This document shows, piece after piece, positions 7,465-16,361 of a DNA stretch of 36,113 nt. Source of the stretch: Roseovarius sp. TE539 (GTDB lineage Bacteria > Pseudomonadota > Alphaproteobacteria > Rhodobacterales > Rhodobacteraceae); NCBI RefSeq assembly GCF_003298505.1, contig NZ_QNGB01000032.1, forward strand, positions 1 through 36,113, written 5' to 3'. The notes under the pieces were generated by a model that made no database searches, was not told the origin of the DNA, and worked only from the letters and a program-made list of their open reading frames with translations. Numbering within the stretch: the first letter of the stretch is position 1; each line of letters starts with the position of its first letter. The position numbers and the translations under genes were made by a program.

Positions 7465-10090
7465 CAACGTTGGCGAACTGGTTTCCCGTGTTGGCGTCAG
7501 GCTTGGACCAGTCGCGTTTCACGCCCAGCCACAGAAGTATTGCCGAGGCCACGAATATCGACGAGTAGGTGCCGACGACAACGCCCCATATCATCGCGAA
7601 AACGAATCCCCGGATCACGTCGCCGCCAAGGACGAAAAGCGCAAAAAGCGCCAGAAGCGTGGTGACAGATGTCATGACCGTCCGGCTGATCGTTTCGTTG
7701 ATCGAGATGTTGAGTACCTCGGCCAACGGCTTCTTCTTGTATTTCCGCAGGTTCTCGCGCACCCGGTCGAAGACCACCACCGTGTCGTTCAGAGAATAAC
7801 CCACTATGGTCAGGAGCGCCGCAATGATTGCCAGGTCGAACTGTATCTGCAACTCCGAGAATATGCCGATGGTCAGCACCACGTCGTGAACAAGTGCCGC
7901 GACAGCCCCGAGTGCAAACTGCCATTCGAAACGCAACCATATATACAGCAGCACCGCAGCGATCGCGAGCAGAACCGCGATCACGGCGGTTTGTATCAAC
8001 TCTCCGGAAACCTTGGGGCCAACGCTCTCGACCGAGGTGAATGTCAGATCCGGCACCACCTCCTGCAAAGCCGATTGCACACTTCGGATCACGTCGGCGG
8101 ATACGCTTTCCTGCCCCTCCTGTGCCTGAATGCGGATCATCGCAACGTTCTGGTCCGGACCGAATGTCGGATCGAAAACCTCCGTGATGGTCACGTCCCC
8201 GAGGCCCAGAGGCTGGATGGCGTCCCGGTACTTGGCGATATCCACCGACTCGGTACTTTCCGTGCGGATCGTGGTGCCGCCGCGGAAATCGATCCCGAAA
8301 TTGAGTCCCTGCAAGGCGAAAGACCCCGCCGCAATCACGATCAGGAGCGCGGAGGCACCAAGCGTGATCTTCCAGCGGCTGAAGAAATCCCAGTTCGTTT
8401 CCTTGGGTACCAGCCTGATCGCACGGCCTTGGAGAAGGGTTTTCGGACGCTTCCGCTCGAACCATATGACCACGATCAGGCGGGTCACGAAAATCGCGGT
8501 GAAGACGGACGTTATGATACCAAGCCCGAGGGTGATGGCAAACCCGCGCACCGGCCCCGACCCCATGGCATAAAGGATCAGCGCGGTTATGAAGGTCGTG
8601 ATATTCGCGTCGGTGATCGCGCTGAGCGCCTTTTCATAACCAAGCTCGATAGCACGTGCCGGCCCCTTGGCCGTCCTCGCTTCTTCCCGAATCCGCTCGA
8701 ACACCAGAACGTTGGCATCCACGGCCATACCGATGGTCAGAACGATACCGGCGATACCAGGCAGCGTCAGGGTGGCGCCAATCATGCTCAGCAGGCCGAA
8801 GATCAGCCCGACATTCACGATCAACGCGATATTGGCGAAGATCCCGAAGGTTCCGTAGCTTGCGAACATGAATGCCAGCACAAGCGCGAAGGCGACAATA
8901 CAGGCGACCGTGCCGGCATCGATGCTGTCGGCCCCAAGTTCGGGGCCGATGGTCCGCTCTTCGAGGAATTCAAGCCCAGCGGGCAGAGCGCCTGCCCTCA
9001 GCAGGACTGCCAGATTGGTACTTTCCTCAACCGTGAAATTGCCGGTGATGATACCCGAGCCACCGGGAATGTGGCTCTGGATCACCGGGGCGCTGATGAC
9101 CTCGCCATCAAGCACGATGGCAAAGGGGTTGCCGATGTTTTCGGCGGTGTAATTTCCGAACTTGCGCGCCCCGGCCGGGTTGAACCGGAACGAAACCGCC
9201 GGCTGACCGTTCTGGTCGAAATCCGGTTGGGCATCCACCAGCTCTTCGCCGGACACGACAGGCGCCTTTTCGAGAATGTAGTAGACGCCCTCCTCATCCA
9301 GCGATGGCAGTATCTCGTTGCCGCCGCCGGGGGATTCATCCGCATCCGATGTGCGGCTCACGACCGGCTGGAATGTCAGCTGTGCGGTGGTGCCGATGAT
9401 TTCCTTGAGTTCTGCGGCACTGCCCACGCCCGGCACCTGGATCAGGATACGGTCCGACCCCTGGCGCTGGATCGTGGGCTCGCGGGTGCCGACCTCGTCG
9501 ATCCGGCGACGGATGATCTCGAGCGCCTGCCGCACCGTGCGTTCGTCGGTGGCGCGTTTCTCCGCCTCGCTCAACCGGACGATGATGCTGGCGCCTTCCG
9601 TGGAAACCTCGATATCGCTGGCCGATGCACCGGTCAGGCTGGTTACCGGACGTGCCAGCCCGCGCACCAGCGCCGCCGCCTCGTCGACCATTTCGGGTTT
9701 CTGGTTGAGACGTACGCGCAATTCCGCGTCGTCGGTCGGTTGCAGCCGGATCGTGCCGACGCGCCCGCGCTCTTCGCGCAAAAGGTCGCGCACCTCGGGC
9801 CACATGCCTTCGATGCGGGCCTGATACACATCCTCGACCTTCACCTCGGCCAGAAGATGCGCACCACCGCGCAGGTCAAGCCCCAGATTGACCAGGCCGG
9901 ACGGCATCCAGTCCGGCCAGAGGGCCGCCTTCTCCTGCAGCGAGGGCGCCTCCGCACCTGCCTCCAGCGCAGTGACCGCATCATTGTGCGTTTCCACCCG
10001 CGTGTAGAAAGCATTCGGCAGGGCCATCAACAGGCCAAGCGCCACAAGCCCCCAGATGACGACGCGTTTCCAAAGATCAATCTGAAGCAT
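7457..10090 (-). CDS. secDF: Protein translocase subunit SecDF (SecD-SecF fusion)
   Basis: SecD and SecF use the proton gradient to help pull secreted proteins through SecYEG from the periplasmic side. This 877-residue product carries both in one chain. Residues 1 to about 548 are SecD: an N-terminal span, the GLDLRGG motif near 70, the large periplasmic P1 domain and five spans with FGVDANVL-like IGMAVDANVLVFERI. From about residue 553 (IRLVPKETNWDFFSRW) SecF follows, with NFGIDFRGGTTI and GYSLNDTVVVFDRVRE. The link ERKRPKTLLQGRAIRLV is read through with no stop and no internal start codon near it. Separate secD and secF genes are, as I recall, more usual in Rhodobacterales; fusions are known in other bacteria. 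It lies 39 bases after yajC. Confidence 0.93.
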   Translation of the reverse strand: MLQIDLWKRVVIWGLVALGLLMALPNAFYTRVETHNDAVTALEAGAEAPSLQEKAALWPDWMPSGLVNLGLDLRGGAHLLAEVKVEDVYQARIEGMWPEVRDLLREERGRVGTIRLQPTDDAELRVRLNQKPEMVDEAAALVRGLARPVTSLTGASASDIEVSTEGASIIVRLSEAEKRATDERTVRQALEIIRRRIDEVGTREPTIQRQGSDRILIQVPGVGSAAELKEIIGTTAQLTFQPVVSRTSDADESPGGGNEILPSLDEEGVYYILEKAPVVSGEELVDAQPDFDQNGQPAVSFRFNPAGARKFGNYTAENIGNPFAIVLDGEVISAPVIQSHIPGGSGIITGNFTVEESTNLAVLLRAGALPAGLEFLEERTIGPELGADSIDAGTVACIVAFALVLAFMFASYGTFGIFANIALIVNVGLIFGLLSMIGATLTLPGIAGIVLTIGMAVDANVLVFERIREEARTAKGPARAIELGYEKALSAITDANITTFITALILYAMGSGPVRGFAITLGLGIITSVFTAIFVTRLIVVIWFERKRPKTLLQGRAIRLVPKETNWDFFSRWKITLGASALLIVIAAGSFALQGLNFGIDFRGGTTIRTESTESVDIAKYRDAIQPLGLGDVTITEVFDPTFGPDQNVAMIRIQAQEGQESVSADVIRSVQSALQEVVPDLTFTSVESVGPKVSGELIQTAVIAVLLAIAAVLLYIWLRFEWQFALGAVAALVHDVVLTIGIFSELQIQFDLAIIAALLTIVGYSLNDTVVVFDRVRENLRKYKKKPLAEVLNISINETISRTVMTSVTTLLALFALFVLGGDVIRGFVFAMIWGVVVGTYSSIFVASAILLWLGVKRDWSKPDANTGNQFANVDA

Positions 10091-10129
10091 GGTCCGGCCT
10101 TTTCAAAAGGTTGAGACGCGGTCGACCCG

Positions 10130-10420
10130 TCAGCCTTCGGCCGGTTCCGTCTTCGAAAGCACCTGCGCCACGGTCGATTTCACCACCCTGACCTTGACAC
10201 CCTGTGCGAGTTCGACCTCGATCTCGTCCGTTTCCTTGACCTTGGTGACCTTCCCGATCAGCCCGCCCTGGGTGACGATCTGATCGCCGCGGCGCAATGC
10301 CTCGACCATCGCCTTGTGATCCTTCAGCTTTTTCTGTTGCGGCCGGATCAGCAGAAAATACATGATCACGAAAATCAGGATCAGGGGAATAAATTGCGCG
10401 AACGCGTTGCCGCCTTCCAT
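10130..10420 (-). CDS. yajC: Preprotein translocase subunit YajC
   Basis: YajC is a small membrane protein associated with SecDF. The 96-residue product begins MEGGNAFAQFIPLILIFVIMYFL with one membrane span (about 9-27) followed by the family hallmark LIRPQQKKLKDHKAM, then a small cytoplasmic domain with GDQIVTQGGLIGKV. The start at ATG 10420 is supported by AAGGAG 8 bases before it; the open frame continues upstream but does not resemble the family. It is the first gene of the yajC-secDF-tauE-mth938-ccm series and has a good promoter upstream. Confidence 0.95.
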   Translation of the reverse strand: MEGGNAFAQFIPLILIFVIMYFLLIRPQQKKLKDHKAMVEALRRGDQIVTQGGLIGKVTKVKETDEIEVELAQGVKVRVVKSTVAQVLSKTEPAEG

Positions 10421-10466
10421 GGGATGCTCCTTGACTCGGGCGGGGACGCCCCCGCGAATTGCGCGG

Positions 10467-10495
10467 AACCTAGGCTTCGGACGGAGTATTTGCAA
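10467..10495 (-). promoter_or_regulatory. Promoter of the yajC-secDF operon
   Basis: On the minus strand TTGCAA (10490-10495) and TAGGTT (10467-10472) are separated by exactly 17 bases. Both boxes fit the housekeeping sigma factor pattern seen in alphaproteobacteria. The -10 box is 46 bases upstream of the yajC start, which leaves room for a leader with the AAGGAG ribosome binding site. Confidence 0.6.
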
Positions 10496-10787
10496 GGCGC
10501 GAAAGCGGTTGTGCCGCAGGCGGGAATGGCGCCTTTCTTCGCCGATCAGCATCGGGCGATTGGCTCAAGCGGTGTTCCTTCGTCAGGAGCCCCCGGAATG
10601 CCGCGAGGCGAGCCCGGCGGCATGCCGAGGCTTGTCCTGCGCAACAGCGGTCACAGCATCGAGCCCGCCCGAGGCGGGACGGTTGCAGAGTTCTGAACCG
10701 GCGGCGAGGATATCAAGACGCACGTGCCGCATGCGAGATCGGGAGTCACGAAGATCACCGACTCCGGCTTCCGTGCGCGATGCCCGC
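10496..10787. other. Non-coding stretch between the cyclodeaminase-like gene and yajC
   Basis: About 290 bases, mostly GC-rich, with no supported gene. A perfect short hairpin, CCCGCC (10664-10669), loop CGA, GGCGGG (10673-10678), lies in the middle and might end the upstream minus-strand cyclodeaminase-like gene, but it has no T-run. No RNA gene is recognised. Confidence 0.4.
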
Positions 10788-11729
10788 TCAAAGGCCCGCG
10801 GCCTTTTGCAGGATCACGGCGGTAAAGACATCCTGATGCGCGCCGCCGATATTCTTGAAAACGGTGATCTCATCGTCTGACCTGCGCCCCGTATCGGTCT
10901 CCTTCGCAAGGCCGAACGCGTCGCCCCGGATGTCATCCCAGCCAATCGCGCCGGAAGAAACGGGCAGCGCCAGTTCACCCACCTCGGCGCGGCCGCGGTC
11001 GCAACAGGTGTAGACCGCGCCGCGCCGCATCGCGTCATCATCCGTCTCGCGCATGTCCGGCAGGTAGGCCCCGACGAGATCGAGATGGGCGCCGGGTTTG
11101 AGCAGCGCCCCCTTGACCAGCGGCGCGCGCGACATGGTCACACAGCTGATCACATCCGCCTCAGCCACCGCAGCATCAAGATCCGGGGCCGCCTCGGCGG
11201 TGATTCCCTGCTCACGAAGCGCGGTGGCCAGCACTTCGGCCTTCGGGGCCGTGCGATTCCAGATGCGCACCCGTTTGATGGACGGACGCGCCGCGATATG
11301 CGCCATCGCCACATGCGGCCCCAACCCGCCGGCACCCACGACAAGCAGTTCACGCGGGGTGGAAGGGGCCAGAAGGGCGCTGCCCAGCCCGGAAATGGCG
11401 GCGGTCTTGCGATAGGTCATCGCCTCGCCATCGGCCACCAGCACAGGCGCGCCGGTTTCGGCATCGAACGCCGCCACGGCACCGAGGACCGAACCGATGG
11501 GAGGATCACGATCCCGGTTGGCCGGAAAGACCCCGACCATCTTGACCACGATCAGCCGTCCACCCAGCCAGCCGGGCAGCGTGACAAACATGTTGCCCGC
11601 GCCTTGCGGATCATGGGTATGAACGCCATCACCCGCAGGCATCTCGCCTTCATGCATCTTTCGCAGGGCGGGGATCAAGGCATCGTAGGGCAACAACCGG
11701 TGAACGGTTTCCGCATCGAACAACTGCAT
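10788..11729 (-). CDS. Ornithine cyclodeaminase/mu-crystallin family protein
   Basis: A 313-residue NAD(P)-dependent enzyme of the ornithine cyclodeaminase/mu-crystallin family. Members either cyclise ornithine to proline or reduce cyclic imines such as pyrroline-2-carboxylate. Family marks are the substrate lysine region IVVKMVGVFP (Lys63), TYRKTAAISGLG (105-116) and the dinucleotide-binding loop VVGAGGLGPH (130-139). In the usual RTAA motif the Arg position is Lys108 here, which argues against assigning true ornithine cyclodeaminase. It stands alone on the minus strand and is divergent from the flavoprotein gene at 11865, with 135 bases between the starts, so they may share control. A role in breakdown of proline-like or N-methylated amino acids is plausible but unproven. 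Confidence 0.82.
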   Translation of the reverse strand: MQLFDAETVHRLLPYDALIPALRKMHEGEMPAGDGVHTHDPQGAGNMFVTLPGWLGGRLIVVKMVGVFPANRDRDPPIGSVLGAVAAFDAETGAPVLVADGEAMTYRKTAAISGLGSALLAPSTPRELLVVGAGGLGPHVAMAHIAARPSIKRVRIWNRTAPKAEVLATALREQGITAEAAPDLDAAVAEADVISCVTMSRAPLVKGALLKPGAHLDLVGAYLPDMRETDDDAMRRGAVYTCCDRGRAEVGELALPVSSGAIGWDDIRGDAFGLAKETDTGRRSDDEITVFKNIGGAHQDVFTAVILQKAAGL

Positions 11730-11864
11730 GGCACGGCTCCTTTGACAGGTGACAGGTTTAGGCCCACCCTACAGCCCCGCGCCGGATTGCCAAATTTGCC
11801 TTTGCCCGGACCGCGCGCTGTGATCAGAGTTGGGTCGAACCTGCCCGCGACGAGGAGTGCTGCC

Positions 11865-13898
11865 ATGAATGCCCCTGACAGACCCGCAACGACGGATCCG
11901 CTGCTTCAGCCTTTCCGATTGGCGCATCTGGAGCTTCGAAACCGGATCATGAGCACCTCGCACGCGATCGGCTTCGGCGAGGATGGCATGCCCGCGGGTC
12001 GTTACCAGCGCTATCACGAGGCCAAGGCGGAAGGCGGGATCGGGCTGACCATGTTCGGCGGATCGACCAATGTCTCGCGCGACAGCGCCAACACCTTCGG
12101 GCAACTGAGCGCCAGCGATGACAGCGTCATCCCCTATTTCCGGGAATTCGCCGAGCGGGTGCACAAGCATGGCGCCGCCCTGATGTGCCAACTGACCCAT
12201 CTGGGCGGGCGCAGCCAGTGGCGCGGGGACAACTGGCTGCCGACAATCTCGCCCAGCCGATTCCGCGAACCGCTGCACCGTGGCTTCACCAAGGAAATGC
12301 AGCACGGGGATATCGCCCGCGTGATCGCCGATTTCGGCCAGGCCGCGCGGCGCTGTCACGAGGGCGGGCTCGACGGGTGCGAACTGCACATCACCGGGCA
12401 TCTCATCGGGCAGTTCTGGTCGCCGGCCACGAACCGGCGCAGCGACGAATTCGGCGGCAGCCTTGAGAACCGCGCGCGGTTCGGCCTCATGGTGCTGGAG
12501 GAAATCCGCCGCGTCGTTCCGCAGCCCTTCATCGTGGGCGTGCGCATGGTCGTGGGGGAAGGCGATGGCGGTGACATGCCGGACGAGGACTACGTGGCGA
12601 TGGCCCGGATACTGGAGCGTTCCGGCCTGATCGACTTCTTCAATTTCGGGTACGGCCGCATCGACACCGAGGTCGGCCTGGCCCGATACATGCCGGGCAT
12701 GGCCATGGAGCTGGCCCCGCAACTGCGCCCGGTTGCGAATTTCAGGCAGAATGTGGGGCTACCGGTCTTTCACGCGGCGCGCATCAATGACTTGGCGACG
12801 GCGCGGTTCGCCGTGCGCGAAGGGCATGTGGATCTCATCGGAATGACCCGCGCGCATATCGCTGATCCGCATATTGCCCGGAAACTCTCGGAAGGGGCCG
12901 AGGAAACGATCCGCCCCTGCGTCGGCGCGACCTATTGTTCGTGGCACGGGAGTTGCATCCACAACCCCGCCATCGGCCGCGAGGACGTGCTGCCGCATGT
13001 CATCGAAAAGGCCGACGAAACCAAGCGCGTCACTGTTGTCGGCGCCGGCCCCGGCGGGCTGGAGGCCGCACGCGTCGCAGCCGAGCGCGGCCACGCCGTC
13101 ACTCTGCTGGAAGCCGCACCGAGGGCGGGCGGACAGATCCTGCTGGCGGCGCAGCTCGACCTGCGGCGCGACCTGATCGGTATCGTCGACTGGCGGGTCA
13201 GCGAACTGGAGCGGCTCGGCGCCACCCTGCGCTACAATGTCCTCGCCGGCGCGGACGACATAGCGCAGACCGCGCCCGACACGGTTGTCATTGCCACCGG
13301 AGGCGTTCCCGACCGGCTGGAGGATATCCCCGGCGCCGAACTCGGGATACCGCTTTGGGAGGCGCTGGAAGCCACCGCACCACCCGAGGGCGACGTGGTT
13401 TTCTATGACGGGACCGGCACGGCGGCGGGGTTGAACGGCGCGCATACGCTGGCAGCTGCGGGCGCCGCGCTGACCTACGTGACCCCCGACAGCACCGCCG
13501 GCGCCGAGGTCAGCTATATCGAGCGGCCATTGCAGATGCGCGCCTTCTACCGGTCCGGCGCCGAGCTGCGCCCCGACCTCACCCTGCGCGGCGTGGCGCG
13601 CGACGAAAACCGCCTGCGCCTGAGTTTCGAGAACAGTTATACCGGCGAGACAATCCAGATGAATTGTGACACGCTGATATACGAACATGGCACATTGCCG
13701 GTCGATGCGCTCTATCTGGAACTGGCGGGCGTGGCGCGCAACCGCGGTCTGCCGGATCTGGCGGCCTGGGCCTCTGCCCTGCCCCAGCCCGAGGGCGATG
13801 GCGAAGGCTTCGACCTCTACCGGATAGGGGACGCGACATCGTCGCGTGACATCCACGCCGCAATCCTTGATGCCGCACGGCTCTGCGCGCGGCTCTAG
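11865..13898 (+). CDS. Old Yellow Enzyme-type NADH:flavin oxidoreductase fused to an FAD/NAD domain
   Basis: The 677-residue protein has the 2,4-dienoyl-CoA reductase/trimethylamine dehydrogenase layout: an FMN-binding TIM barrel (about 10-345; LRNRIMSTSHAIG, CQLTHLGGRS, GCELHITGHLIGQFWSP) and a C-terminal dinucleotide-binding part starting VTVVGAGPGGLEAA near residue 388. It resembles the branch annotated in roseobacters as N-methylproline or dimethylglycine-type demethylases. The hinge usually carries a Cx2Cx3Cx11C cluster motif; here the cysteines are Cys352, Cys358 and Cys364 (CVGATYC then SWHGSC), so the normal [4Fe-4S] spacing is absent. Start ATG 11865 has GAGGAG 7 bases upstream. The divergent cyclodeaminase-like gene suggests a joint role in N-methyl or cyclic amino acid catabolism. 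The substrate is not determined. Confidence 0.85.
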   Translation: MNAPDRPATTDPLLQPFRLAHLELRNRIMSTSHAIGFGEDGMPAGRYQRYHEAKAEGGIGLTMFGGSTNVSRDSANTFGQLSASDDSVIPYFREFAERVHKHGAALMCQLTHLGGRSQWRGDNWLPTISPSRFREPLHRGFTKEMQHGDIARVIADFGQAARRCHEGGLDGCELHITGHLIGQFWSPATNRRSDEFGGSLENRARFGLMVLEEIRRVVPQPFIVGVRMVVGEGDGGDMPDEDYVAMARILERSGLIDFFNFGYGRIDTEVGLARYMPGMAMELAPQLRPVANFRQNVGLPVFHAARINDLATARFAVREGHVDLIGMTRAHIADPHIARKLSEGAEETIRPCVGATYCSWHGSCIHNPAIGREDVLPHVIEKADETKRVTVVGAGPGGLEAARVAAERGHAVTLLEAAPRAGGQILLAAQLDLRRDLIGIVDWRVSELERLGATLRYNVLAGADDIAQTAPDTVVIATGGVPDRLEDIPGAELGIPLWEALEATAPPEGDVVFYDGTGTAAGLNGAHTLAAAGAALTYVTPDSTAGAEVSYIERPLQMRAFYRSGAELRPDLTLRGVARDENRLRLSFENSYTGETIQMNCDTLIYEHGTLPVDALYLELAGVARNRGLPDLAAWASALPQPEGDGEGFDLYRIGDATSSRDIHAAILDAARLCARL

Positions 13899-14296
13899 CC
13901 TGATTCAGCTGATGACGCCATGGCTTCGGGAAAAGGCCGACAAATCTTGTCCGAACATTTCTCCGGGCGCCGGCAGCCATTATCCGCGAAGGCTGTCCGT
14001 TCAGTCACCAACATCTCCGGACCCGAACCATCAGGATGTGTCGCGTTCAATCGCAGGCGGCTGGGCGACGGGCGGGTGTCTCCGAACCGGCGCAACATGC
14101 TTCAGGTGGGCGGAACCCGGCTTCGGCCCTTGGCGAACAGGGCTGCTGAAGCAATGAACCGAAACAGGCGCGCGGTTGTCCAGATCATTCAACCGACGCA
14201 GATGACCCCGGATCATCCCACGACACGAACGGGCGTTGGACACACCGTAAGGCGCCGTTGCCCCAGGCGTCCGGGCTTGGCCGGCACGCGGAAGTG
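13899..14296. other. Non-coding stretch between convergent genes
   Basis: About 400 bases between the convergent flavoprotein and GST genes. Open frames here have no family signal or ribosome binding site. I see no tRNA, no clear terminator with a T-run and no repeat. It may hold degraded coding sequence, but nothing supports that directly. Confidence 0.4.
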
Positions 14297-15031
14297 TTAT
14301 TCGGCGTCGCCTTTGGGCGGCGACCGCAGAGAGTCCGAGGACTGGTTGAACAGGACCGTGTTGTTGTCGGCGCGATGCTGCCCCCTGTTCTGTTGAGACT
14401 TGTGCAGGTCAATGGCGCGCTGCACCGCTGAACGCCTCTTGATGCGCGCCCGCCAGTCGGCCACGCGGGGGAATTCCGCAAGCGAGGCACCCAGAGGTTT
14501 GGCAATGAAGGCCCAGGGAAAAGCCAGCATGTCCGCGATGGTATAGTCTCCGAGGATATGGTCGCGGCCGTCAAGGCGGTTTTCCAGCACACCGAGATTT
14601 CGATCGTACTCACCAAGATACCGCCTGAAGCCATAGTCGCGCTCGTTCTCGGGCGCGTAGTTGCGGAAATGGCTGAGTTGCCCGGCCATGGGCCCCTGGT
14701 TGCCAACCTGCCAGAAAAGCCACTCCATCAATTCCTTGCGCGCGCGCAGGGCGCCCGGCGGTGGTGCGAACCGCCCGGTCTTGTCGGCAAGGTAAAGCAG
14801 GATCGCGCCGGATTCGAAGACAGTCACCGGGCCGTCGCCCCACTCGGCATCCGGCGCGTGGTCCACGATGGCCGGCATTTTGGCATTCGGGCTTATTGCC
14901 AGGAAGTCGCGCGAAAACTGGTCGCCTTCACTGAGCCGCATCAGGATCGCGCGATACGCAAGGCCGGTTTCCTCCAGCATGATCGCGGCTTTCCAGCCGT
15001 TCGGTGTGGGGGCGAAGTAAAGATCGATCAT
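14297..15031 (-). CDS. Glutathione S-transferase family protein (YfcG/YghU-like)
   Basis: A 244-residue soluble protein with an N-terminal thioredoxin-like GST domain (IDLYFAPTPNGWKAAIMLEE, NAKMPAIVDH with the cis-Pro, and VFESGAILLYLADK, the glutathione-binding ESGAI motif) and a helical C-terminal domain with DYTIADMLAFPW. The NGWK start without a catalytic Cys or Tyr resembles the nu-class/YfcG group, which acts on disulfides or peroxides with glutathione. The C-terminal 35 residues are polar and probably disordered. Its ATG overlaps the stop of the CoA-transferase gene by one base, so both are translated together. Confidence 0.88.
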   Translation of the reverse strand: MIDLYFAPTPNGWKAAIMLEETGLAYRAILMRLSEGDQFSRDFLAISPNAKMPAIVDHAPDAEWGDGPVTVFESGAILLYLADKTGRFAPPPGALRARKELMEWLFWQVGNQGPMAGQLSHFRNYAPENERDYGFRRYLGEYDRNLGVLENRLDGRDHILGDYTIADMLAFPWAFIAKPLGASLAEFPRVADWRARIKRRSAVQRAIDLHKSQQNRGQHRADNNTVLFNQSSDSLRSPPKGDAE

Positions 15032-16242
15032 CAGGCGCCGTCCTGCGTATCGGTTGCGATGCCTTGCGCGATCATGTCGGAGATTGTCTCGGCGTCATAG
15101 CCGAGCTGCGCAAGCACCGTACACGTGTCTTCCCCCAGCCGACGCGCGGGGGCCGGAGCCCCGGGCGGTGTGACCGAGAAACGGGCCGGTGTCCTGGCCT
15201 GACGGATCCGGCCTGCCTGAGGATGGTCCAGTTCAATCACCGTTCCATTGGCCTGAACCTGCGGATGTGAATAGACTTGGTCACGCGTCAAAACCGGCGC
15301 ACAGGGCACATCATGCTCGCTCAGGCGCCGCATCCAGTTGTCGGTGGTGTCCTGCAGCAGCGCCTCCTGTGTCAGTTCCAGACGCGCGGGTTTGTTTTCC
15401 TCTCGTGCGGCAACAGTTGCAAAGCGCGGATCCTGCAACCAGTCGGGGCGGTCCACGGCTGCCGAAAGCCCTGCCCAGGTGCTGTCGGTATGCGCGGAGA
15501 CTGCCATCCAGCCATCGGCGGTCTGGTATATGAGTTCGACGAAAGTCTGGGCGTCATCACCCTTCGCGGGGTCCAGTTCATCCCCGACGAACGTGTAGCC
15601 CGCCATGTCCGAACTCCACAGGAACGCCAGCACCGTATCGAGCATCGAGATCTGGACATGGCCGCCCTCGCTCGTCCGGGTGCGCGCCAGCAATGCGGCG
15701 GTGATCGCCTGCGAGGTCTGGATCGCGGTCAGCTTGTCGGGCAGGATTGTGCGCACCAGCCGGGGCCGCGCGGCATCCGCACCGCCCTGAACGCTCGCCA
15801 GACCCGACAGCGCCTGGATCAGAGGGTCGTAAACGGGTTTGCGCGCCCAGTCACCCGTGAAACCGAAGCCGGCGATCGAGGTATAGATGATGTCGGGCCG
15901 GACCGCGCGCACTGCGGACTCGCCCAATCCGATCCTCTCGGCCACGCCGGGGCGGAAGTTCTGAACGAAGACATCCGCCGTCTCGCAAAGCCGCAGCGCC
16001 GCGTCGACGCCGCGTGGGTCCTTGAGGTTAAGCGTGACCGATTTCTTGCCGCGATTATTGTTGAGGAACGAGGCCGAGAACCCGCCCCTGCGCCCGGTGA
16101 CCTGCCGGCCAAGATCACCACCGTCGGGATGTTCGATCTTTATCACCTCGGCCCCCTGATCAGCCAAGGTCATGGTGGCCAGGGGCCCCGAGATCATCGT
16201 CGTCAGGTCAATGACCCGATATCCTTGCAAGGGGCCTGACAT
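15031..16242 (-). CDS. CaiB/BaiF family CoA-transferase
   Basis: A 403-residue class III CoA-transferase, which moves CoA between organic acids through an aspartyl anhydride. The N-terminus LQGYRVIDLTTMISGPLATM, the AEVIKIEHPDGGD stretch and FLNNNRGKKSVTLNL are family hallmarks. The catalytic Asp is Asp169 in TILPDKLTA, at the same number as in formyl-CoA transferase. The acid handled cannot be told from sequence. It overlaps the GST gene by one base downstream, and a TauD-type dioxygenase gene ends 119 bases upstream on the same strand, so the three may form one catabolic unit. Confidence 0.92.
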   Translation of the reverse strand: MSGPLQGYRVIDLTTMISGPLATMTLADQGAEVIKIEHPDGGDLGRQVTGRRGGFSASFLNNNRGKKSVTLNLKDPRGVDAALRLCETADVFVQNFRPGVAERIGLGESAVRAVRPDIIYTSIAGFGFTGDWARKPVYDPLIQALSGLASVQGGADAARPRLVRTILPDKLTAIQTSQAITAALLARTRTSEGGHVQISMLDTVLAFLWSSDMAGYTFVGDELDPAKGDDAQTFVELIYQTADGWMAVSAHTDSTWAGLSAAVDRPDWLQDPRFATVAAREENKPARLELTQEALLQDTTDNWMRRLSEHDVPCAPVLTRDQVYSHPQVQANGTVIELDHPQAGRIRQARTPARFSVTPPGAPAPARRLGEDTCTVLAQLGYDAETISDMIAQGIATDTQDGA

Positions 16243-16361
16243 CCTTGGAGCCTCCGGTCTGGGAAAATTGTCACACGGGACGCCAACTCGGGTCGAGCGG
16301 GCCGGGTTTCCGGGTCACCACCCGCCCGACGCGCGCCCGACTGGCGCCGATGGATGGCAGA

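Noticed and set aside
8400..8440. Frameshift or missed stop making an artificial secD-secF fusion
   Set aside because: The junction has no homopolymer that would suggest an error, the frame is smooth on both sides and no start codon for a separate SecF lies nearby; the fusion is kept as real, with a note to verify it.
7040..10114. 1024-codon plus-strand open frame opposite secDF
   Set aside because: It is the antisense shadow of the clearly recognisable SecDF gene in high-GC DNA. The translation is rich in His, Arg, Asp and Gly with no domain pattern.
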